A stretch of 64,000 nt of DNA from Saliniramus fredricksonii (GCF_900094735.1 NZ_FMBM01000003.1:310001-374000); one strand, 5' to 3'; counted from the first letter of the stretch, positions 27,190 through 37,057 are shown. Numbers and translations: made by a program. Notes: a model not told the origin generated them from the letters alone.

Positions 27190-28311
27190 TTGCCCGACAG
27201 TGACGGTCGCCAGCAGAACACGCCGCCCGGTGCGGCGGCAGGCGCGCAGCTACCGGCGGAAGCCGGTTCCCATCCGGGTGTCGACGAGACGGCGCAGATC
27301 ACGCTGACTTTCGAGGATAACCGCCTCGCGAGTCTGGTTTTCGGTCATTACGACCAGAATCTCGCCCATATGGAGCGCCGGCTCGACATTCTGGCCAATG
27401 CCAACGGCAATTGCGTCGTCGTGCGCGGCAGTCCGGAAGCCTCCGAACAAGCGCGGCGGGTGCTCGAATCGCTCTATGAACGCGTCTCGCACGGCGACAC
27501 CGTGACACTCGGCGATATCGACGGGGCCATTCAGGAGACCGTCTTTCAGGGTACCCTGTTTCCCGCCCCCGAAAAAGGGTCCGAGACGCCCGGCAGCGGC
27601 AGCTTCGAGGGGATCAGCACGCGTCGGCGCGGCTTCGTCAAGGCGCGCAACGCGGCGCAGAACGCCTATCTGCGCGCCCTGCGCAAGAACGAACTCGTCT
27701 TCGCGGACGGCCCGGCCGGTACCGGCAAGACCTGGCTCGCCGTGGGCTGGGCCGTGTCGCTCCTGGAGAGCGGCCAGGTCGACAAGCTGATCATCACCCG
27801 CCCCGCCGTGGAAGCCGGCGAACGCCTCGGCTTCCTGCCCGGCGACATGCGCGAGAAGGTCGATCCCTACCTGCGCCCGATCTATGACGCGCTCTATGAT
27901 TTCATGGAGGCGCGCCATGTCGAGCGCAGCCTGACAACCGGCATGATCGAGATCGCGCCGCTCGCTTTCATGCGCGGGCGCACGTTGACCAGCGCGGTGG
28001 TCTTGCTGGACGAGGCACAAAACACCACCTCCATGCAGATGAAGATGTTTCTCACCCGTCTCGGCGAAGGCTCGCGCATGATCATCAACGGTGATCCGAG
28101 CCAGATCGACCTCCCGCCGGGCCAGCGCTCGGGGCTGATCGAATCGCTGCGCGTGCTGACCGGGATCGAGGGCATCGGTCGGGTCACCTTCGCCGAGGGC
28201 GACGTGGTGCGCCATGATCTGGTACGCCGGATCGTGGCCGCCTATGACGCGGCTGCAGCGAGCGACGGCGTCACCGCTGGACGGGTCAGAAAAGAGGATG
28301 CAACGCCGTGA
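27190..28311 (+). CDS. ybeZ: PhoH family ATPase (PhoH-L/YbeZ)
   Basis: 373 residues. The N-terminal region contains an RNA-binding-like part (about 35-115), followed by the PhoH core with Walker A GPAGTGKT at 174-181, the basic T-R-P-A-V-E-A-G-E-R-L-G-F-L-P-G block, and Walker B L-L-D-E-A-Q-N. No ATG fits: TTG 27190, with AAGGAG nine bases upstream, is the start. YbeZ partners YbeY in ribosome maturation and quality control. Its stop overlaps the ybeY GTG start (GTGA), matching the conserved ybeZ-ybeY-corC-lnt order. Confidence 0.95.
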   Translation: MPDSDGRQQNTPPGAAAGAQLPAEAGSHPGVDETAQITLTFEDNRLASLVFGHYDQNLAHMERRLDILANANGNCVVVRGSPEASEQARRVLESLYERVSHGDTVTLGDIDGAIQETVFQGTLFPAPEKGSETPGSGSFEGISTRRRGFVKARNAAQNAYLRALRKNELVFADGPAGTGKTWLAVGWAVSLLESGQVDKLIITRPAVEAGERLGFLPGDMREKVDPYLRPIYDALYDFMEARHVERSLTTGMIEIAPLAFMRGRTLTSAVVLLDEAQNTTSMQMKMFLTRLGEGSRMIINGDPSQIDLPPGQRSGLIESLRVLTGIEGIGRVTFAEGDVVRHDLVRRIVAAYDAAAASDGVTAGRVRKEDATP

Positions 28312-28805
28312 TCGCGCTCGATATCAGCGTGGAGGCGCCGGGCTGGAAGGCGATTCCCGATCTGGAGGATCTGTGCCGGCAAGCCGTCTCGGCGGCGCTC
28401 ACGGAAGCCGGCGCTGATGTCGCGGCGGGTGACGGCGTCATGCTCAGCCTGCTGTTTACCGACGATACGGCAATCGCCCTGTTGAACCGCGACTGGCGCG
28501 ACCAGGACAAGCCGACCAATGTGCTCTCCTTCCCCGCCGCGCCGGGGATCAACCCGCTCGGCCCCGAGCCGCTCGGCGATATCGCCCTTGCCTACGAGAC
28601 CTGCGCGCGCGAAGCGGCAGCCGAGGGCAAGACGCTCGCCGCCCATGCGGCGCATCTCGTCGTGCACGGGGTGTTGCACTGTATGGGCGACGATCACGAG
28701 GATGATGCACAAGCCGAGGCAATGGAAGCGCGCGAAACCGCCGCTCTCGCCCGGATGGGCATCGCCGATCCTTATATGGAGCGCGCCACCGGGCGCGATG
28801 ACTGA
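28308..28805 (+). CDS. ybeY: endoribonuclease YbeY, rRNA maturation factor
   Basis: 165 residues. The zinc-binding motif is complete: His120, His124 and His130 in HGVLHCMGDDH. The conserved N-V-L-S-F-P precedes it, with G-D-I-A-L about residue 90. It is a metal-dependent RNase needed for 16S 3' end processing and 70S quality control. The GTG start 28308 lies inside the ybeZ stop, so translation is coupled. The corC-like gene follows after six bases. Confidence 0.96.
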   Translation: MIALDISVEAPGWKAIPDLEDLCRQAVSAALTEAGADVAAGDGVMLSLLFTDDTAIALLNRDWRDQDKPTNVLSFPAAPGINPLGPEPLGDIALAYETCAREAAAEGKTLAAHAAHLVVHGVLHCMGDDHEDDAQAEAMEARETAALARMGIADPYMERATGRDD

Positions 28806-28811
28806 CGTACC

Positions 28812-30230
28812 ATGAACGACGACGGACGAAGTCTGCAGGAAGATCACGAGCCCGCGAACGAAGGCAATCCGGACGAGGCGGCCAGGCGCGCGCCGGAACC
28901 CGGTCGCGATGCGGCGCAGGCTGCGGGTCGCGCGGAAATCGGGGACACGAAGAACCAGTCCCCCGATGGCGCGGGATCCGATGCCGTTGCCCCGGCGCGA
29001 AACCGCAACAGCGTGGCACAGGCGGAAACGGCGGATCCCGCCAGCCTGACTGCGGATATGCAGGATGCGGATTCCGCCGATCCGGAAGCCCGCGAACCCT
29101 GGCTCGACCGGTTTCTGAACCGGCTCGGCCTGCGCGCGCGCGAATCGATCCGCACCGATCTCGAGGATGTGCTCGCCTCCACCGCCGAGAGCGAGGGCTT
29201 CTCGGCCCAGGAGCGCGCCATGCTGCGCAACGTGCTGGGCTTCCATTCCACGCGCGTGCGCGATGCGATGGTGCCGCGCGCGGACATCATCGCCGTATCG
29301 GCGGATACGGCCCTCGGGGAATTGCTGCGCATCTTCCGCAGCGCCGGCCATTCCCGCCTGCCCGTCTATGGCGAGACCCTGGATGATCCCAAGGGGATGA
29401 TCCATATCCGCGATTTTCTGGAATATCTCGTCGCCAAGGCCGAGAACGGCAACGGGCGCCGCCGGCGCGGCAAGGCGCCACAGCCTCTCTCCCTCGACCA
29501 TATCGATCTCACCACGCCGCTTTCGGCCACGCGTATCCTGCGCCCGGTCCTGTTCGTGCCGCCATCGATGCCGGCGGTGGAGTTGCTGGTGCGGATGCAG
29601 ACGACGCGCACCCATATGGCGCTCGTCATCGACGAATATGGTGGAACCGACGGGCTCGCCTCGATCGAGGATCTGGTCGAGCTGATCGTGGGTGACATCG
29701 AGGACGAGCACGACCTCGCCTCCGCCGCAATGATCGAGCAGGATGGCCCCTATACCTGGCTCGCCGATGCACGTGCCGATCTTGAGGAGGCCTCGCAAGT
29801 GCTCGGCATTGATCTCACCGGCGACGATCTGGCCGAGGATGTCGATACGCTGGGCGGCCTGATCGTGACCCTGGCCGGGCGTGTGCCGGCGCGCAGCGAG
29901 CTCATCGCCGGGCCGGAAGGACTGGAATTCGAGATTCTCGACGCAGATCCGCGCCGGCTCAAGCGCGTGAAGGTGCATCGGCGCGACCCGCGCGCCAAAA
30001 TCGCCGCGCCGCGCGTGACGACACGCAGCAGCAGTGTTAAGCAACCGGAAGAGGTATCGGGTCCGGGTGATTCGCCGGCACCTGTCCCCGGAGACGGCGC
30101 CATGGCGAAAGACGGCACGACAGAGAGGCAGGACGGGATGCCACCGGGGCCGAAAGCGGCAGATCCCGAAGGCTCCGCGAACCCAGCAGGCGATTCGCGA
30201 CAGGTGACCGGCACCCCGGGTCAGCGGTGA
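28812..30230 (+). CDS. CorC/HlyC family CBS-domain protein
   Basis: 472 residues. A long acidic, disordered N-terminus (about 1-95) precedes the CorC core. The core comprises tandem CBS domains, starting near V-R-D-A-M-V-P-R-A-D-I (residue 150) and H-S-R-L-P-V-Y, and the second half V-V-x-D-E-Y-G-G-T-D-G-L-A-S-I-E-D-L. A transporter-associated (CorC_HlyC) domain with G-D-D-L-A-E-D-V-D-T-L-G-G-L follows, and then a disordered tail from about residue 390. No transmembrane DUF21 domain is present, as in CorC/YbeX. YbeX is linked to magnesium/cobalt efflux and ribosome metabolism. The stop overlaps the lnt start. Confidence 0.9.
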   Translation: MNDDGRSLQEDHEPANEGNPDEAARRAPEPGRDAAQAAGRAEIGDTKNQSPDGAGSDAVAPARNRNSVAQAETADPASLTADMQDADSADPEAREPWLDRFLNRLGLRARESIRTDLEDVLASTAESEGFSAQERAMLRNVLGFHSTRVRDAMVPRADIIAVSADTALGELLRIFRSAGHSRLPVYGETLDDPKGMIHIRDFLEYLVAKAENGNGRRRRGKAPQPLSLDHIDLTTPLSATRILRPVLFVPPSMPAVELLVRMQTTRTHMALVIDEYGGTDGLASIEDLVELIVGDIEDEHDLASAAMIEQDGPYTWLADARADLEEASQVLGIDLTGDDLAEDVDTLGGLIVTLAGRVPARSELIAGPEGLEFEILDADPRRLKRVKVHRRDPRAKIAAPRVTTRSSSVKQPEEVSGPGDSPAPVPGDGAMAKDGTTERQDGMPPGPKAADPEGSANPAGDSRQVTGTPGQR

Positions 30231-31867
30231 GTGGCCGCAACATGATCATAGACAAGCTGCAAGACCTTGCCCACGGGATCATCCTCAGCTGGGGCTGGCG
30301 GCGTGCGGCATTGGCCATGGCGGCAGGCGCGGTCGCGGCGCTCGCCATGCCGCCATTCGGCTTTTTTCCCGCCCTGATCGTCTCGCTCGTGATCGCGATC
30401 TGGCTGATCGACGGGGCCGGCGGTGCGGGGGCGGGCCGGCGGTTCGGCCCGCTGCGGGCTGCGGCCAGTGCCGGCTGGTTCTGGGGATTCGGCTATTGTC
30501 TCGCCGGTTTGTGGTGGCTCGGCGCCGCCTTCCTCGTCGAGGCGGAGCGCTTCGCCTGGGCGATGCCGCTGGGCGTGATCGGCCTGCCCGCCGCCCTCGC
30601 CTTCTTCTACGCGTTCGGTTTCCTCGCGGCCCGTCTGGTCTGGAGCGCCGGGCCCTGGCGCATTCTTGCACTCGCTTTCGGCCTGGGTCTGGCGGAATGG
30701 CTGCGCGGGCATCTGTTTACGGGATTCCCCTGGAACAGCCTGGGCATGGCGCTCGGCCAGCAGCTCTGGCCCATGCAGATCGCGGCGCTGATCGGCCTGT
30801 GGGGCATGACCGTGCTCGCAGTCGCGATCGCCGCAGCTCCCGCGACCATCGCTACGGCCGCGCGCCCGGCGGGGCGCTGGATTCCGGCGGGCGCGGCACT
30901 CGTCGCGATGATCGCCGTCACCGGCTACGGCGCCATGCGTGTGCCCGCGAGCCCGAGTCCCCTCGTCGCCGGCGTGCAATTGCGCATCATGCAGCCGGAC
31001 CTGCCCCAGGACGAGAAATTCAACCCGGCCAATCGCGAAGAGATCATGGAGCGCTATCTGCGCCTCTCCGACCGGGCCACATCCCCGCAAACATCCGGCG
31101 TGGCCGACGTCACACATCTGATCTGGCCCGAATCGGCCTTTCCGTTCCTGCTCCACAACGATCGCCGGGCGCTCGCCCAGATCGCGGCGCTGCTGCCGTC
31201 CGACGTGACATTGATCACCGGCGCGGCGCGGGCCGAGGAACGGCTGCGCGGTGACGGGCATGATTTCTTCAATTCCATCCATGTCGTGGCCGGAGACGGC
31301 AGCATCCGCGCCACCTACGACAAGGTGCATCTCGTCCCCTTCGGTGAATATCTCCCGAGCCTCTTCGACGGCAGCTTGCGGGCACTCGGTCTGCGCGAAT
31401 TCATCCAGGTGCCCGGCGGCTTCACGGCGGCGACACGCCGGCGCATGCTGGAGGCGCCCGGCCTGCCGCCCATCGCTGCGGGGATCTGCTATGAAGCGAT
31501 TTTTCCCGGCGCAATGCGCGCCGACGACGAAACCCGGCGCGCGGGAATGATCCTGAACGTCACCAACGATGCCTGGTTCGGTGATACGCCGGGACCGCGT
31601 CAGCATTTTGCGCAGGCGAGACTACGTGCCGTAGAAGAAGGCCTGCCCCTGGTCCGTGCAGCCAACAGTGGTATTTCCGCCGTGATCGACCCATACGGGC
31701 GAATACTGTCGTCACTCGACGTGAATATCGCGGGCGTACTCGATTCCGGCCTGCCCGAACAGCACGCACCCACCATTTTTGCACGATTCGGCAATGGCAT
31801 TTTTTGGTTGCAGTTACTATTGTGCCTTCTCGCATCGCTGACCGCGCGTCGCATCGCGGGCACATAG
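30227..31867 (+). CDS. lnt: apolipoprotein N-acyltransferase
   Basis: 546 residues. The N-terminal half has six or more membrane helices, followed by a nitrilase-type periplasmic domain. The Glu-Lys-Cys triad is present: Glu302 in WPESAFPF, Lys366 in YDKVHLVPFGEY and Cys421 in GICYEAIFPG. It N-acylates the lipid-modified cysteine of apolipoproteins, the last step of lipoprotein maturation. The GTG start 30227 lies in the corC stop (GTGA); ATG 30242 is an alternative. An XRE regulator follows after 17 bases. Confidence 0.96.
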   Translation: MSGRNMIIDKLQDLAHGIILSWGWRRAALAMAAGAVAALAMPPFGFFPALIVSLVIAIWLIDGAGGAGAGRRFGPLRAAASAGWFWGFGYCLAGLWWLGAAFLVEAERFAWAMPLGVIGLPAALAFFYAFGFLAARLVWSAGPWRILALAFGLGLAEWLRGHLFTGFPWNSLGMALGQQLWPMQIAALIGLWGMTVLAVAIAAAPATIATAARPAGRWIPAGAALVAMIAVTGYGAMRVPASPSPLVAGVQLRIMQPDLPQDEKFNPANREEIMERYLRLSDRATSPQTSGVADVTHLIWPESAFPFLLHNDRRALAQIAALLPSDVTLITGAARAEERLRGDGHDFFNSIHVVAGDGSIRATYDKVHLVPFGEYLPSLFDGSLRALGLREFIQVPGGFTAATRRRMLEAPGLPPIAAGICYEAIFPGAMRADDETRRAGMILNVTNDAWFGDTPGPRQHFAQARLRAVEEGLPLVRAANSGISAVIDPYGRILSSLDVNIAGVLDSGLPEQHAPTIFARFGNGIFWLQLLLCLLASLTARRIAGT

Positions 31868-31884
31868 GTCTGGGGGACAGGCAG

Positions 31885-32322
31885 GTGAAGAAGAATCCGA
31901 ATCCGATCGACATCCATGTCGGCAGCCGCGTACGCATGCGCCGGATGATGGTCGGGATGAGCCAGGAAAAGCTCGGAGAAGCGCTCGGGCTGACATTCCA
32001 GCAGATCCAGAAATACGAAAAGGGCGCCAATCGAATCGGCGCAAGCCGGCTGCACCAGATCGCCTCCGCGCTGGGTGTACAGATCGAATTCTTCTATGAA
32101 GGCGCGCCGAATCCGGAAGGGGAACTGGCCGGCGGCTTCGCCGAGGACCCCAATCCACCCTACATGACCGACTTCCTGTCCACCTCGGACGGGCTGCAGC
32201 TGATGCGCGCTTTCGTGCGTGTGCGCGACAGTCGTGTGCGCAAGAGAATTGTCGATCTCGTGGAAGCACTGGCGGAGGCGGATGACGAAACCGCGCAAAA
32301 CCCTGTCGATCAGCCGGTTTGA
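31885..32322 (+). CDS. XRE family transcriptional regulator upstream of metK
   Basis: 145 residues from GTG 31885. The helix-turn-helix is canonical Cro/CI type: R-V-R-M-R-R then M-S-Q-E-K-L-G-E-A-L-G-L-T-F-Q-Q-I-Q-K-Y-E-K at about 18-42. The C-terminal half is helical (R-A-F-V-R-V-R-D-S-R-V-R-K-R-I-V-D-L). It is highly typical of the regulator that sits between lnt and metK in alphaproteobacteria. It probably controls its neighbours or cell-cycle functions, but its targets cannot be told here. The start rests on a GGGGA about eight bases upstream; an in-frame extension further upstream overlaps lnt. Confidence 0.92.
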   Translation: MKKNPNPIDIHVGSRVRMRRMMVGMSQEKLGEALGLTFQQIQKYEKGANRIGASRLHQIASALGVQIEFFYEGAPNPEGELAGGFAEDPNPPYMTDFLSTSDGLQLMRAFVRVRDSRVRKRIVDLVEALAEADDETAQNPVDQPV

Positions 32323-32406
32323 GCTGATCCTGACCCGATGACGGCGTTCTTTATTCCGAACGAATTCGGTTTGTCACCTTGACCTTCCGCTAAAGCGATG
32401 GCAAAA

Positions 32407-32434
32407 GCCCGTCGATCTCATGATTTCGACGGGC
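32407..32434 (+). promoter_or_regulatory. strong hairpin in the metK leader
   Basis: GCCCGTCGA (32407-32415) and TCGACGGGC (32426-32434) form a perfect nine-base-pair stem with a ten-base loop, preceded by AAAA and followed by GCATTT. It lies 50 bases before the metK start. It could be the terminator of the upstream operon, an attenuator, or part of a leader RNA. I did not recognise a SAM-II, SAM/SAH or other known SAM riboswitch around it. Confidence 0.5.
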
Positions 32435-32484
32435 GCATTTCGGTGCGTCTCAGGTTCATACCAATCAGAAAGGGTGGGTTGATC

Positions 32485-33654
32485 GTGGCTCGTTCCAGCT
32501 ATCTCTTCACCAGTGAATCCGTTTCCGAAGGCCATCCGGACAAGGTCTGTGACCGCATTTCCGATACCGTCGTCGATGCCTATCTCGCGGCGATGCCGGA
32601 AGCGCGTGTGGCGTGCGAAACCCTGACCACGACCAACAAGGTCGTGATCGCGGGTGAGGTGCGCGGTCCCGAGCACATCACGGCGGATTATGTCTCGCAT
32701 CTCGCGCGCATGGCCATCAAGGATATCGGCTATGAGCAGGACGGCTTCCACTGGGCCAATTGCGATATCGACGTGCTGCTGCATGCGCAGTCGGCGCATA
32801 TCGCCCAGGGTGTCGATTCCAGTGACGGCAAGGAAGAAGGTGCCGGCGATCAGGGCATCATGTTCGGCTATGCCTGTGACGAGACCGAGGAGCTGATGCC
32901 GGCTCCCATCGACTTCTCGCACAAGATCCTCAAGGCCATGGCCGATGCCCGCAAGAGCGGCGAATCCAACCTTCTCGGTCCGGATTCGAAGAGCCAGGTC
33001 ACGGTCCGCTACGAAAACGGCAAGCCCGTCGGCGTGACCCAGATCGTCGTCTCGACCCAGCATCTCGACGAGAAGCTGACCTCGCACGATATCCGCTCCA
33101 TCGTCGAGCCCTACGTGCATCAGGCGCTTCCTGCCGGCTGGATCGGCAAGGATTGCATCTGGCACGTCAACCCGACCGGCGCCTTCGTCATTGGCGGGCC
33201 GGATGGTGATGCCGGCCTCACCGGTCGCAAGATCATCGTGGATACATACGGCGGTGCGGCCCCGCATGGCGGCGGCGCGTTCTCCGGCAAGGATCCCACA
33301 AAGGTCGACCGTTCGGCCGCCTATGCCGCGCGTTACCTCGCCAAGAACGTGGTCGCGGCGGGCCTCGCCAAGCGCTGCACCATCCAGCTCTCCTACGCCA
33401 TCGGCGTGGCCAAGCCGCTCTCGATCTATGCCGATCTGCACGGCACGGGTCAGGTCGACGAAGCCAAGCTCGAAGCGGTGCTGATGGAAGCGGTCGATCT
33501 GTCGCCGCGGGGCATCCGCACCCGGCTGGAGCTCAACCGCCCGATCTATGCCCGGACTGCGGCTTACGGCCATTTCGGTCGCACCCCCGAAGCTGATGGC
33601 GGCTTCTCCTGGGAGCGCACCGATCTCGCCGACACGCTGAAATCGGCCTTCTGA
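32485..33654 (+). CDS. metK: S-adenosylmethionine synthase
   Basis: 389 residues, usual length. The N-terminal [13 protein letters not shown] and the conserved [23 protein letters not shown] and G-G-G-A-F-S-G-K-D motifs are intact. It makes SAM from ATP and methionine. The start is GTG 32485 after AAAGGG; no ATG is near, and the frame is open back to 32398 across the leader hairpin. The leader is about 160 bases long. trmB follows after 11 bases. Confidence 0.97.
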   Translation: MARSSYLFTSESVSEGHPDKVCDRISDTVVDAYLAAMPEARVACETLTTTNKVVIAGEVRGPEHITADYVSHLARMAIKDIGYEQDGFHWANCDIDVLLHAQSAHIAQGVDSSDGKEEGAGDQGIMFGYACDETEELMPAPIDFSHKILKAMADARKSGESNLLGPDSKSQVTVRYENGKPVGVTQIVVSTQHLDEKLTSHDIRSIVEPYVHQALPAGWIGKDCIWHVNPTGAFVIGGPDGDAGLTGRKIIVDTYGGAAPHGGGAFSGKDPTKVDRSAAYAARYLAKNVVAAGLAKRCTIQLSYAIGVAKPLSIYADLHGTGQVDEAKLEAVLMEAVDLSPRGIRTRLELNRPIYARTAAYGHFGRTPEADGGFSWERTDLADTLKSAF

Positions 33655-33665
33655 TCGACCCGGCC

Positions 33666-34376
33666 ATGAGCGCTCCATCCTCCGACGCGCAGGCCCCGGC
33701 GGCTTCCTTCTTTGGTCGCCGCAAGGGCAAGCGCCTGCGCGCCGGGCAGGAAGAGCGACTGGAAACATTGTTGCCGCGCCTGATCCTGCCGCGCGGCGAC
33801 ACCCCGCTGTCCCGCGAGGATCTCGCGGGATTTTTCGGTTTCATGCCCGAAGAGCTGGTGCTGGAAATCGGCTTCGGTGGCGGCGAGCATCTCGCCCATC
33901 GCGCCGGGGAGGCCCCGAAAGCGGGCTTCATCGGCTGCGAGCCTTTCATCAACGGCATGGTGAAGCTGCTCGGCGAAGTGGAAGCGCGCGATCTGCACAA
34001 TATCCGCCTGTGGGACGCGGATGCCGGGCTGTTGCTGCCACGGCTTCCGGAGGCCGCGTTTTCGCGGATCTACCTGCTCTATCCCGATCCCTGGCCGAAG
34101 CGCCGCACGCGCAAGCGGCGGTTCGTTTCAAAGAACAACCTGGCCGCGATCGCCCGCCTGCTCCAGCCAGGCGGACGATTCCATTTTGCCTCCGATATCG
34201 ACGATTATGTCGGCTGGACGCTCGCGCAGGCCGCACAGGAGCCGCGCCTGTGCTGGCTTGTGCGCGGCCCCGATGACTGGCGCGATCCCTATCCCGGCTG
34301 GCCGGGAACCCGCTACGAAGCCAAGGCGGTCCGGGAGGGGCGGCGCCCCTCCTATCTCACATTTGCAAGGGTTTGA
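33666..34376 (+). CDS. trmB: tRNA (guanine-N7)-methyltransferase
   Basis: 236 residues. The SAM-binding motif L-E-I-G-F-G-G-G-E-H is near residue 62, and the diagnostic Y-L-L-Y-P-D-P-W-P-K-R-R-T-R-K-R-R-F is near 140. It forms m7G46 in tRNA. It follows metK, as in many alphaproteobacteria, where rimP and nusA come next; here the next gene is instead a convergent DUF2336 gene overlapping by 20 bases. Confidence 0.95.
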   Translation: MSAPSSDAQAPAASFFGRRKGKRLRAGQEERLETLLPRLILPRGDTPLSREDLAGFFGFMPEELVLEIGFGGGEHLAHRAGEAPKAGFIGCEPFINGMVKLLGEVEARDLHNIRLWDADAGLLLPRLPEAAFSRIYLLYPDPWPKRRTRKRRFVSKNNLAAIARLLQPGGRFHFASDIDDYVGWTLAQAAQEPRLCWLVRGPDDWRDPYPGWPGTRYEAKAVREGRRPSYLTFARV

Positions 34377-35484
34377 TATTTCCGCCCTGCCGGGCCGCGG
34401 CCTTGCGGCTCGCACGCTGCTGACTCGCTTCGCGCGCTTTCAGGAAATGCAGCACCCGCTCGGCTGTCTTTGGCTTGAGCTTTTCGAAGGTTTCCTTCGC
34501 CTTGCGCATCAGATGCGGGGCTGCGGCCTCGTCGCCGCGCAGCTTGAGCATCACGCGCAGGGTCGGCCACGACCAGTCCTGCGCACGGGCGACGACGAGA
34601 AGCAGTTCCGCATCCCCTTCGTCAAACAACCGCTCGGCGGCCTGGATCGACAGATCAGCCATACGCGCGACGGTGCAGACACATTCCTCAAATTTCTGCG
34701 CAGCGGCAAAATCCATCAGATCCTGCTCGATCAGCGGTCGCTCCGCTTCCAGCGCATCGACGATCTCGATGGCTGGGCGGTAATCGCGCGCACCGGGAAC
34801 GATCTCGGCTTCGAGGCCGAGCGTCCCGATCTCCAGCGCATGGTCGAGAGCCCCCTCGGGCGTCTCGTCCTGCAGCCGGTTGCGCACCGTCTCCTTGGCG
34901 ATGGCCATGAGCTGGCGCAGGCGCTCGGGATCGACATCGTCACGTTCCGTGAGCACATTACGCAAGGCTTCATCGGCGCGGGCGCGCTCGGCCAGCGTCG
35001 CCATCCCGTCATCTGAAAAGCGCGCGCCGGGATTGCCGGCGACGGCATGCACCACGATCCGGTCGCCGCGCTTGACCAGAACATCGGTGACCGGCTCCGT
35101 CAGCGCCCGGCGCTCGGAGATGGCGAGCATATGCTCGCGCCCCTTGGCGAGAGCAACGGCGACGAGATCATCGTCGGAGAGGCGCTCGGAGCGGGTCAGG
35201 ACCGGACGGGCGATGCCGATCTCGTCATGCGCGAGTGAGCGCACGACACCGCGCGGCGCGTTCGGCACCTCGGCCAGACGCTCGGACAGATCCATCCGCG
35301 CGCGGGCCTCGATGGCATTGGCCAGACGCGCGATAACAACGTCGAAAAGATCGACCTGTTCTTCGCTGAGCGCCGGCGCATCGCGCAGGAACAGATCAGT
35401 GACCCGACGCAGATGGTCGGTGCGACGCGATTGCGACGAGCGTGCGATCGCGGATTCGAGATCTTCGATCAAGCCATACACCAT
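34357..35484 (-). CDS. DUF2336 domain protein
   Basis: About 375 residues, almost entirely helical, with the DUF2336 pattern: the N-terminal R-V-T-D-L-F-L, then D-V-V-I-A-R-L-A-x-x-I-E, the L-A-H-D-E-I-G-I-A-R-P-V-L block, and later helical HEAT-like repeats. The family is specific to alphaproteobacteria and uncharacterised. ATG 35484 and GTG 35514 are both possible starts. The 3' end overlaps trmB tail-to-tail by 20 bases. The upstream 250 bases contain a seven-base-pair hairpin (GGCCGCG/CGCGGCC near 35530-35550). Confidence 0.87.
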   Translation of the reverse strand: MVYGLIEDLESAIARSSQSRRTDHLRRVTDLFLRDAPALSEEQVDLFDVVIARLANAIEARARMDLSERLAEVPNAPRGVVRSLAHDEIGIARPVLTRSERLSDDDLVAVALAKGREHMLAISERRALTEPVTDVLVKRGDRIVVHAVAGNPGARFSDDGMATLAERARADEALRNVLTERDDVDPERLRQLMAIAKETVRNRLQDETPEGALDHALEIGTLGLEAEIVPGARDYRPAIEIVDALEAERPLIEQDLMDFAAAQKFEECVCTVARMADLSIQAAERLFDEGDAELLLVVARAQDWSWPTLRVMLKLRGDEAAAPHLMRKAKETFEKLKPKTAERVLHFLKAREASQQRASRKAAARQGGNIKPLQM

Positions 35485-35734
35485 TGTTTCAAGACGAGCA
35501 GCGCCCTGCGGCACCGGCCCGGTTCCCTCGTGAGGGCCGCGTATGACGCGGCCTCGGCTGTGATGACGTCACGTTACGTTGCTGACCGTATGCGGCGGGT
35601 CAAACGGGTCTGTAAAATTGTCTGCAATGATCCGGGCGGTTATTGCCATCCCCGTAATCCACTGCGGGAATCGACGGGATCAGGCGATTTTCAGCAGAAT
35701 TCGGCGGGTCATCCTGCGGTCTCGGTCGCAAAAG

Positions 35735-37057
35735 TCACTTTCTGAGCACGGCGACGCATTCCAGATGCGCCGTCATGGCAAACTGGTCGATCGGTATCAC
35801 GGTTTCGAGATGGTAACCCGCCGCCACCAGCAGGGCGGCGTCCCGGGCAAGCGTCACGGGATCACAGGACACATAGATGACGAGCGGCACCTGCGCCCGC
35901 GCGAGTTGCCGCGTCTGGGCCTCGCAGCCAGCGCGCGGCGGGTCGAGCACGACGGCATCAAAAGCGCCGAGCTCCGGCGCGAGCAGCGGGCGGCGAAACA
36001 GGTCGCGCCGCTCATGGCTGACCGGTTTGAGTCCCGGCGTCTCACGAGCAGCGCGATCGAGCGCGGCGAGCGCCCCCGCATCGGCCTCCACGGCATGCAT
36101 GGCGAAATCCTCGGCGAGCCGCAGGGTGAAGGCGCCGCAGCCGGCAAACAGCTCCGCGATGCGGCGCACGGGCTTGCGCTTCTTCTTCGTTGCGCCTGAT
36201 GCGCGTTGCGCGCGCAGCGCGTCGCGCACATGTCCGGCCAGAACCGCCTCCCCCAACGCGCTCGCCTGCAGAAAGCCGCCAGCGGGCGGCAGCACCGCCG
36301 CCTGACCCATCTGTTGCAGCGGCGGGCGGCGCATCACCAGCGTCTCACCGGCAACCGACAGCCGTGCGAGATCGCACGCATCGGCAAGCGTGATCAAGCG
36401 GCGGCGCAATCCCGCCGACGGGCCTGAAGCGCCGCTTCGCCCGCCACGCAAATCGATATCGAGACCGTTGAGGCTCGACGTCACGTGGATATCGCAGGCC
36501 ACTGCCGACTGCTCGGCGAGATACCGCTCTGCGAGAAAATGCGCGATCTGAGGCGCGCCGGCCAGCCCGAGCTCGGCCACGGGACAATGATCGATCGCCA
36601 CAAGGTCATGGCTGCGCGCGGCCATGAAACCGACGCGCAGGACACCGTCATCACCGCGCATGGCATGAAAGGTCAGCCGCCGCCGCCCTGCCCCCGCTGC
36701 CGGAACCAGCGGCGCCACCTCGGTTTCGAGACCCGCGCGCGACAGCGCGTGTTCGAGCAGCCCGCGTTTCCATGCTGCATAGAGTTCCGGTGCCATATGC
36801 TGCGCGACACATCCCCCGCAGCGCCCGTGAACCGGGCAGAACGGCGCGATGCGCTCCGGCGAGGCCACGCGAATCGCGTCGTCACCGTCGCACAGGGCGC
36901 GGCTGCCTTCATCGCGAAACACCCGTACCGTCTCACCGGGTAACGCGCCAGGCACGTGCAGAATGGCATCGCCATGCCGGGCAATGCCGTCGCCACGCGC
37001 GCCGAGGCGCTCGATCGTGGCCTCAAAAGGCGCGAATTCGGGAACAGGTTCAGCCAA
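35735..37057 (-). CDS. class I SAM-dependent RNA uracil-5 methyltransferase (TrmA/RlmC/RlmD family)
   Basis: 440 residues. The N-terminal TRAM-like domain is followed by a cysteine cluster C-P-V-H-G-R-C-G-G-C (about 74-83), typical of the iron-sulfur RlmC/RlmD type. The SAM motif F-A-G-C-G-A-F-T-L is near residue 305, and the catalytic region D-P-P-R-A-G-C and V-S-C-D-P near 380-405. By family it methylates U in 23S rRNA, like RlmD; which uracil cannot be told. It overlaps tlyA by eight bases, a conserved pairing. Confidence 0.9.
   Translation of the reverse strand: MAEPVPEFAPFEATIERLGARGDGIARHGDAILHVPGALPGETVRVFRDEGSRALCDGDDAIRVASPERIAPFCPVHGRCGGCVAQHMAPELYAAWKRGLLEHALSRAGLETEVAPLVPAAGAGRRRLTFHAMRGDDGVLRVGFMAARSHDLVAIDHCPVAELGLAGAPQIAHFLAERYLAEQSAVACDIHVTSSLNGLDIDLRGGRSGASGPSAGLRRRLITLADACDLARLSVAGETLVMRRPPLQQMGQAAVLPPAGGFLQASALGEAVLAGHVRDALRAQRASGATKKKRKPVRRIAELFAGCGAFTLRLAEDFAMHAVEADAGALAALDRAARETPGLKPVSHERRDLFRRPLLAPELGAFDAVVLDPPRAGCEAQTRQLARAQVPLVIYVSCDPVTLARDAALLVAAGYHLETVIPIDQFAMTAHLECVAVLRK

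Noticed and set aside
32323-32484. SAM-II or SAM/SAH riboswitch upstream of metK
   Set aside because: The characteristic conserved core sequences were not found; only a simple hairpin is visible.
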